The notes beneath the pieces are model-generated. The model was given only the letters and a program-made list of their open reading frames with translations, did no database searches and was not told where the DNA came from. This document shows, piece by piece, positions 52,262 to 56,178 of a stretch of DNA of 56,178 nt. The DNA is from Candidatus Latescibacterota bacterium (GTDB lineage: Bacteria; Latescibacterota; UBA2968; UBA8231), in contig SLHA01000109.1 in assembly GCA_007136405.1 (NCBI GenBank), forward strand, positions 1 through 56,178. Direction: 5' to 3'. Both the position numbers and the translations under genes were made by a program. Numbering within the stretch: the stretch's first letter is position 1; every line of letters begins with the position of its first letter.

Positions 52262-55200
52262 GTGACCAGATCACCTGGACTCAACCATTCCGGCAGCATC
52301 CCGAGCCAGGCCGGCGGCATCGCGCCGGGCGCCGGGTCCCGTAGGCGGCGTCGCCGTCAGGCCGCGGTTTTCATGCTGGCCGTGGGGCTCATAATCACGG
52401 GTGCAAGCGGCTTGTGGGCTCACAACGGCCGCGTCGCCGTGGCCTATCACGTGTCCGGCATCACCATCGACGGTGATCTGAGCGACTGGCCTGCGGATCT
52501 GCCTGTGTACCTCATCGAATATCCAGAATACGGCGTACCGCCGCGTGACGCCCAAGACTTCACCGGCACCTTCCGTGTCGGGTACAATCTGGACGAACAG
52601 GCTCTGTACGTGGCCGTGGAGGTCATCGATGAATCCACGGTCATCGATCACGAGCATCCCTCTTCCTGGAACACGCAGGATGGCTGTGAGATCTATCTGG
52701 ATCTGCCGCACGAGCACGACCATGCAGCGACCACGCAGTTCATTCTGCGTGGCGAGGTGAAACAGACGGGTGACGCGGATTCGTCCACGTTGCTGCGCTG
52801 GCAGCGGGATGAAACCGGAAGCCGCTATGAGTGGCGCCTGGACATCAGCGATCTGGATCCTGACCAGATCGTGGCGGGGCTTAGCGTCGGCTTCGATGTG
52901 GTGGTATGCGACCGGGACGAAGACGGCTCGTTTTCCTGGATGGCATGGGGTCGCGGCGCCGCCAAGGTGCGCGAACCCGGGCGCAAGGGTGATCTGATTC
53001 TGGTGCCGCCAGGCGCCGAGGTCGGCACTCTGCAGGGGCGCGTGACCCGGGAGGGCAGCGACACGGGTATCTTGGCCGCCAAGGTGCGGATCACCAGGAT
53101 CGGCCGCCCGGAGTTGTGGGTCAAAGCGGCGACGCTGTACCGGGGTACCTATGAAGTCGACCTCCCGGCCGGTGAATACGAGGTGGCCGTGGAGCTGGGA
53201 CATGGCGCCGTCGACTCGCGCAGGGTGATTGTCCAGGGCAACGCCATATCAACCGAAGATTTCGTGGTACCGGCGGCGCGGGGCGTCAAGGTGGCGGCCG
53301 GGCCGGGGCGCATTACGGAAAGCACTGGCGGCAGTCGCCGGGAAGCCTGGCAGCACCTGTCCCTGGCCGACGGCCTGGGCAGCGGTACGGCGTACACTGT
53401 GCTGCAGGCCAGTGACGACATCCTCTGGGTGGGATCGAGCGGCGGTCTGAGCCGGTTCGACGGTGTCCTTTTTACGACCTACACCACGGTGGACGGATTG
53501 CCTGCGAATACGGTGCGGGCGCTGGCCAAGGCGGAAGACGGCGCGCTCTGGATCGGCACCGTCGGTGGTCTGAGTCGTTTCGACGGCCACTACTTCACCA
53601 ACTACACGAAAGACGATGGTCTGCCGCACGATGCCATCCTGGCGTTGCTGCCGGATGACGACACAGGGCTCTGGATCGGCACGGAAGGAGGAATGAGCCG
53701 GTTTGCGCACGGTCATTTCACCAACTACACGACCGACGCCGGTCCGGTAAGCAACTGGGTGCGTTGCCTGGCGCGCGATCGCACCGGTGGCCTGTGGATG
53801 GGCACTCGAGGCGGTCTCAGTCGGCTGGATGGGCGTGGTTTCACGCATTTGCTGGATCAAGGCTATACGCGCAGTAATGTGCTATCGCTGGAGATCGCCG
53901 CCACCGGCGACCTGTGGGTCGGTACGGAAGGAGGACTGTGGCGGTATGACGGCCAGGATTTCACCCTGATCGACAGCACGAAGGCGATTTCCGCCCTTCT
54001 GGAAGATTCACGCGGACGCCTCTGGGTCGGTGCACAGGTGGTCACGGGTGGGCGGGACCAACAGCACCTGCTGGAAGGACTCTGGCGTCTGGATGGCCAG
54101 CGCCGGGTGACCTTTGAGCCGCTGTTCAACGGTGTCAACGTGCGTTCCTTGAGCGAGGACCGCGAGGGCAACATCTGGGTGGGCACTGACGAAGGTTGTT
54201 TTCGTCACGATGTCGGCGGGTTCGCCACGTACACTGCCGCGGATGGCCTGGCCAGTCAGGTGGTCCGCGCGCTGGCGTGCGAAGAAGATGGAACGCTATG
54301 GGTGGGAACGGCAAGCGGCCTGAGCAGGTATCGTGACGGACACTGGAGAACGTTTACCCAGGCGGATGGTCTGGCCGACGCGGATGTTCACAGTCTGTGG
54401 ATCGACAGGACCGGGCGTTTGTGGATAGGCACCACCCGGGGATTGCACCGTATCGTGGCGGACACGCCGCAGCGCGTGCTGCCGGGTGAGAGCATCACGC
54501 GTGAATGGGTACGGGATCTGGGAGGTGACGCAGCCGGTAATGTATGGTTCGCCACCCAGCACGGTCTGGGACGGCTGCAGGGAGACCGGGTGAAGCGATA
54601 CAGTGTGGAAGACGGGCTGCCTTACAACACCCTCGAGGCGGTGGCCACCGGAGCCGACGGGCACGTATGGGTGGGGACCGAAGCGGGTCTCAGCCGGTTC
54701 GACGGCAGCGGCTTCACCAATTACACCACGCGCGACGGCCTGCCGCACAACGCCATCACCGCTCTGGCTGCAGCCACGGATGGAACGTTATGGATCGGAA
54801 CGGATGCAGGTCTCAGCCGGTACGACGACCAGGGGTTCACCAGCTTCACTCCGGTAGATGGCCTGACTGCCGGGGCGATCACGGCGCTGCTGGTGGCGCC
54901 GGACGGCAGCCTCTGGGCGGGAACACCCTCCGGCGTCACCCGTTACGACGGCCAGGTTTTTCAGGCTCTGCTGGCGCGCGACGGTCTGCCCGGCAAAAGC
55001 GTGAGTGCGCTCGTTGCGGCGCCGGAAAACAACGTATGGATCGGCTATCTGGGGGGTGGTACGGTGCAGTATGCTCCGCGGCACTCGCCGCCGCCGATCC
55101 GGATCTACGATGTCCTGACGGATCGCCACCTGGGACCGCTGGAGCGCGTCCGCATGTCGCGCCTCCAACCGATGCTGGTCTTCGTCTATCAAGGGATCAG

Positions 55201-56178
55201 TTACAAGACCCGGCCGGGTGCCATGACCTACCGGTACCGGCTGCTGGGTCATGAGGACGAATGGCGGACGACCACGGCCAACCGCGTCGAATATCAGGAG
55301 TTGCCCAGCGGCAGGTACCGGTTCGAGGTGGAGGCCATCGACCGTGACCTGGCGCGGTCGCCGGAGCCGGCCGCGGTGGAGGTGGAGGTGAGTTGGCTGC
55401 ACAGCCATATGGTATACTGGGCAGCTCTGATGCTGGCACTCACAGCCATCGGCGGGCTGGTCGTCCAGGTCGTGCGCCGTACAAACAGGCTGAAGGAACG
55501 AGAGCAACGGTTCCGCGGCCTGGTGTCCAACATACCCGGAGCGGTGTACCGGTGTCTGCCGGACAGCAACCAGACCATGCTGTTCCTCAGCGACACCATC
55601 GAGGCTATCTGCGGCTACCCGGCCAGTGACTTCGTGAATGACGCTGTCCGCACCTATACCAGTGTGATCGTTGCCGACGATCGTGCCTTGCGGCAGCGTG
55701 CCATCGAGCAGGACGATGGCCGGAAACCGTATGAAGTGGAATATCGTATACAGCATGCCAACGGGGGGATGCGCTGGGTGTACGAGAAGGGCCTGCGGAT
55801 TGCGGCCAACGGGCAGGTATACCTGGATGGGGTCATCTTCGACGTGACCGCCCGCAAGGAAGACGAGGCCGAACTGCGCGACGCCAAGGAAGCGGCCGAG
55901 GTCGCCAACAGTACCAAAAGCGAGTTTCTGGCCAACATGAGTCATGAAATCCGTACGCCCATGAACGGCATCGTCGGCATGGTGGATCTGCTGCAGAGTA
56001 CGGCAGTGGATGCCCGGCAACGTGATTACCTGAACACCATCAGCAGTTCGGCGGACGCTCTGCTGGAACTGATCAACGACATACTGGACCTGTCCAAGGT
56101 CGAAGCCGGGCGCATGGAACTGGAGCACACTGCGTTTACCTTGCGCAGTGTGCTGGACGGCGTGATGAAGATCATGGC
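52262..56178 (+). CDS. Propeller-type hybrid two-component sensor kinase with CBM9-like front end (3' truncated)
   Basis: At least 1305 codons, open to the end of the window. GTG start at 52262 with GAGGAG 9 nt upstream. Domains: Arg-rich signal/anchor (~28-53); CBM9-like domain (~58-250; [21 protein letters not shown]); carboxypeptidase-regulatory-like domain (~255-337); 14 regulator-propeller repeats (~365-940), each centred on LW(I/V)GT followed by GLSRFDG, enough for two seven-bladed propellers; Y_Y_Y domain (~962-1045); membrane helix (~1050-1070); PAS/PAC (~1080-1198); HisKA with His1228 in [15 protein letters not shown]. The ATPase and any receiver domains are beyond the window. In Bacteroidetes such HTCS sensors detect oligosaccharides in the periplasm and activate polysaccharide loci. 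The PAS and the CBM9-like start are additions. Confidence 0.93.
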   Translation, partial: MTRSPGLNHSGSIPSQAGGIAPGAGSRRRRRRQAAVFMLAVGLIITGASGLWAHNGRVAVAYHVSGITIDGDLSDWPADLPVYLIEYPEYGVPPRDAQDFTGTFRVGYNLDEQALYVAVEVIDESTVIDHEHPSSWNTQDGCEIYLDLPHEHDHAATTQFILRGEVKQTGDADSSTLLRWQRDETGSRYEWRLDISDLDPDQIVAGLSVGFDVVVCDRDEDGSFSWMAWGRGAAKVREPGRKGDLILVPPGAEVGTLQGRVTREGSDTGILAAKVRITRIGRPELWVKAATLYRGTYEVDLPAGEYEVAVELGHGAVDSRRVIVQGNAISTEDFVVPAARGVKVAAGPGRITESTGGSRREAWQHLSLADGLGSGTAYTVLQASDDILWVGSSGGLSRFDGVLFTTYTTVDGLPANTVRALAKAEDGALWIGTVGGLSRFDGHYFTNYTKDDGLPHDAILALLPDDDTGLWIGTEGGMSRFAHGHFTNYTTDAGPVSNWVRCLARDRTGGLWMGTRGGLSRLDGRGFTHLLDQGYTRSNVLSLEIAATGDLWVGTEGGLWRYDGQDFTLIDSTKAISALLEDSRGRLWVGAQVVTGGRDQQHLLEGLWRLDGQRRVTFEPLFNGVNVRSLSEDREGNIWVGTDEGCFRHDVGGFATYTAADGLASQVVRALACEEDGTLWVGTASGLSRYRDGHWRTFTQADGLADADVHSLWIDRTGRLWIGTTRGLHRIVADTPQRVLPGESITREWVRDLGGDAAGNVWFATQHGLGRLQGDRVKRYSVEDGLPYNTLEAVATGADGHVWVGTEAGLSRFDGSGFTNYTTRDGLPHNAITALAAATDGTLWIGTDAGLSRYDDQGFTSFTPVDGLTAGAITALLVAPDGSLWAGTPSGVTRYDGQVFQALLARDGLPGKSVSALVAAPENNVWIGYLGGGTVQYAPRHSPPPIRIYDVLTDRHLGPLERVRMSRLQPMLVFVYQGISYKTRPGAMTYRYRLLGHEDEWRTTTANRVEYQELPSGRYRFEVEAIDRDLARSPEPAAVEVEVSWLHSHMVYWAALMLALTAIGGLVVQVVRRTNRLKEREQRFRGLVSNIPGAVYRCLPDSNQTMLFLSDTIEAICGYPASDFVNDAVRTYTSVIVADDRALRQRAIEQDDGRKPYEVEYRIQHANGGMRWVYEKGLRIAANGQVYLDGVIFDVTARKEDEAELRDAKEAAEVANSTKSEFLANMSHEIRTPMNGIVGMVDLLQSTAVDARQRDYLNTISSSADALLELINDILDLSKVEAGRMELEHTAFTLRSVLDGVMKIM

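Noticed and set aside
52262..56178. Frameshift in the sensor gene
   Set aside because: Codon phase at the start, in the mid-propeller (54734) and at the HisKA His (55943) is the same, and no stop interrupts the frame; the gene simply runs past the window end.

Overview
This 56 kb window is a dense, GC-rich stretch of bacterial chromosome with about 38 protein-coding genes. I see no tRNA, rRNA, transposase, prophage or CRISPR. The outer-membrane TonB receptor with a carboxypeptidase-like N-terminal domain, the propeller-type hybrid sensor kinase, lipoprotein signals, several UroD-like proteins, DUF4832/4874 and formylglycine sulfatases point to an uncultured Gram-negative heterotroph of the FCB/PVC kind (for example Latescibacterota or Hydrogenedentota-like lineages). 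That placement is inference from gene content only.

Layout. 1-8.3 kb: a 5'-truncated GH20-like/CBM9-like protein, a UroD-like protein divergent from a sulfatase, and a TonB-dependent receptor. 8.3-15 kb: an M19 dipeptidase facing a three-gene minus-strand unit (DegT aminotransferase, DUF4874/DUF4832 lipoprotein, and a protein with seven FDGR repeats inside a LamG-like fold). 15.3-20 kb: exported SagB-like nitroreductase, CBS protein, PHP phosphoesterase and an alpha/alpha-barrel protein. 20-24.8 kb: glutamate dehydrogenase gdhA, then UroD-like and mannonate dehydratase (uxuA) genes overlapping by ATGA, then a nested minisatellite. 24.8-27.6 kb: PPC/DUF296 protein, M20 peptidase and a Gfo/Idh oxidoreductase. 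27.9-37.1 kb: nine same-strand genes (FabK-like enoyl reductase/nitronate monooxygenase, FabF, two Gfo/Idh-type proteins, a second Glu/Leu dehydrogenase, GH4 alpha-galactosidase, HisF, PHP phosphatase). 37.4-44 kb: rhaA with a rubredoxin-FMN dehydrogenase fusion, convergent with NagA, a UroD-like gene and a second sulfatase. 44-56 kb: glycogen phosphorylase, a CBM9-like protein, a fourth UroD-like gene, a NagD-like phosphatase, a double-CDGSH protein, an RRM protein, a GH130 phosphorylase and the start of a large hybrid sensor kinase that runs off the window.

How the genes fit together (inference): most are peripheral carbohydrate catabolism. There are enzymes for rhamnose (rhaA), glucuronate/mannonate (uxuA), N-acetylglucosamine-6-P (nagA), alpha-galactosides (GH4), mannosides (GH130) and glycogen, plus two sulfatases. 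This fits scavenging of sulfated, mixed glycans. The TonB receptor would import oligosaccharides and the sensor, with its CBM9-like front end, would detect them. The four UroD-like proteins sit beside sugar genes rather than heme genes, so they are probably not HemE. The strongest leads are the domain insertion in the 10.1-11.8 kb protein, the UroD-like/sugar linkage, the rhamnose-linked rubredoxin-FMN fusion, and the promoter of the TonB gene, whose -10 hexamer lies exactly between two identical 14-bp repeats.
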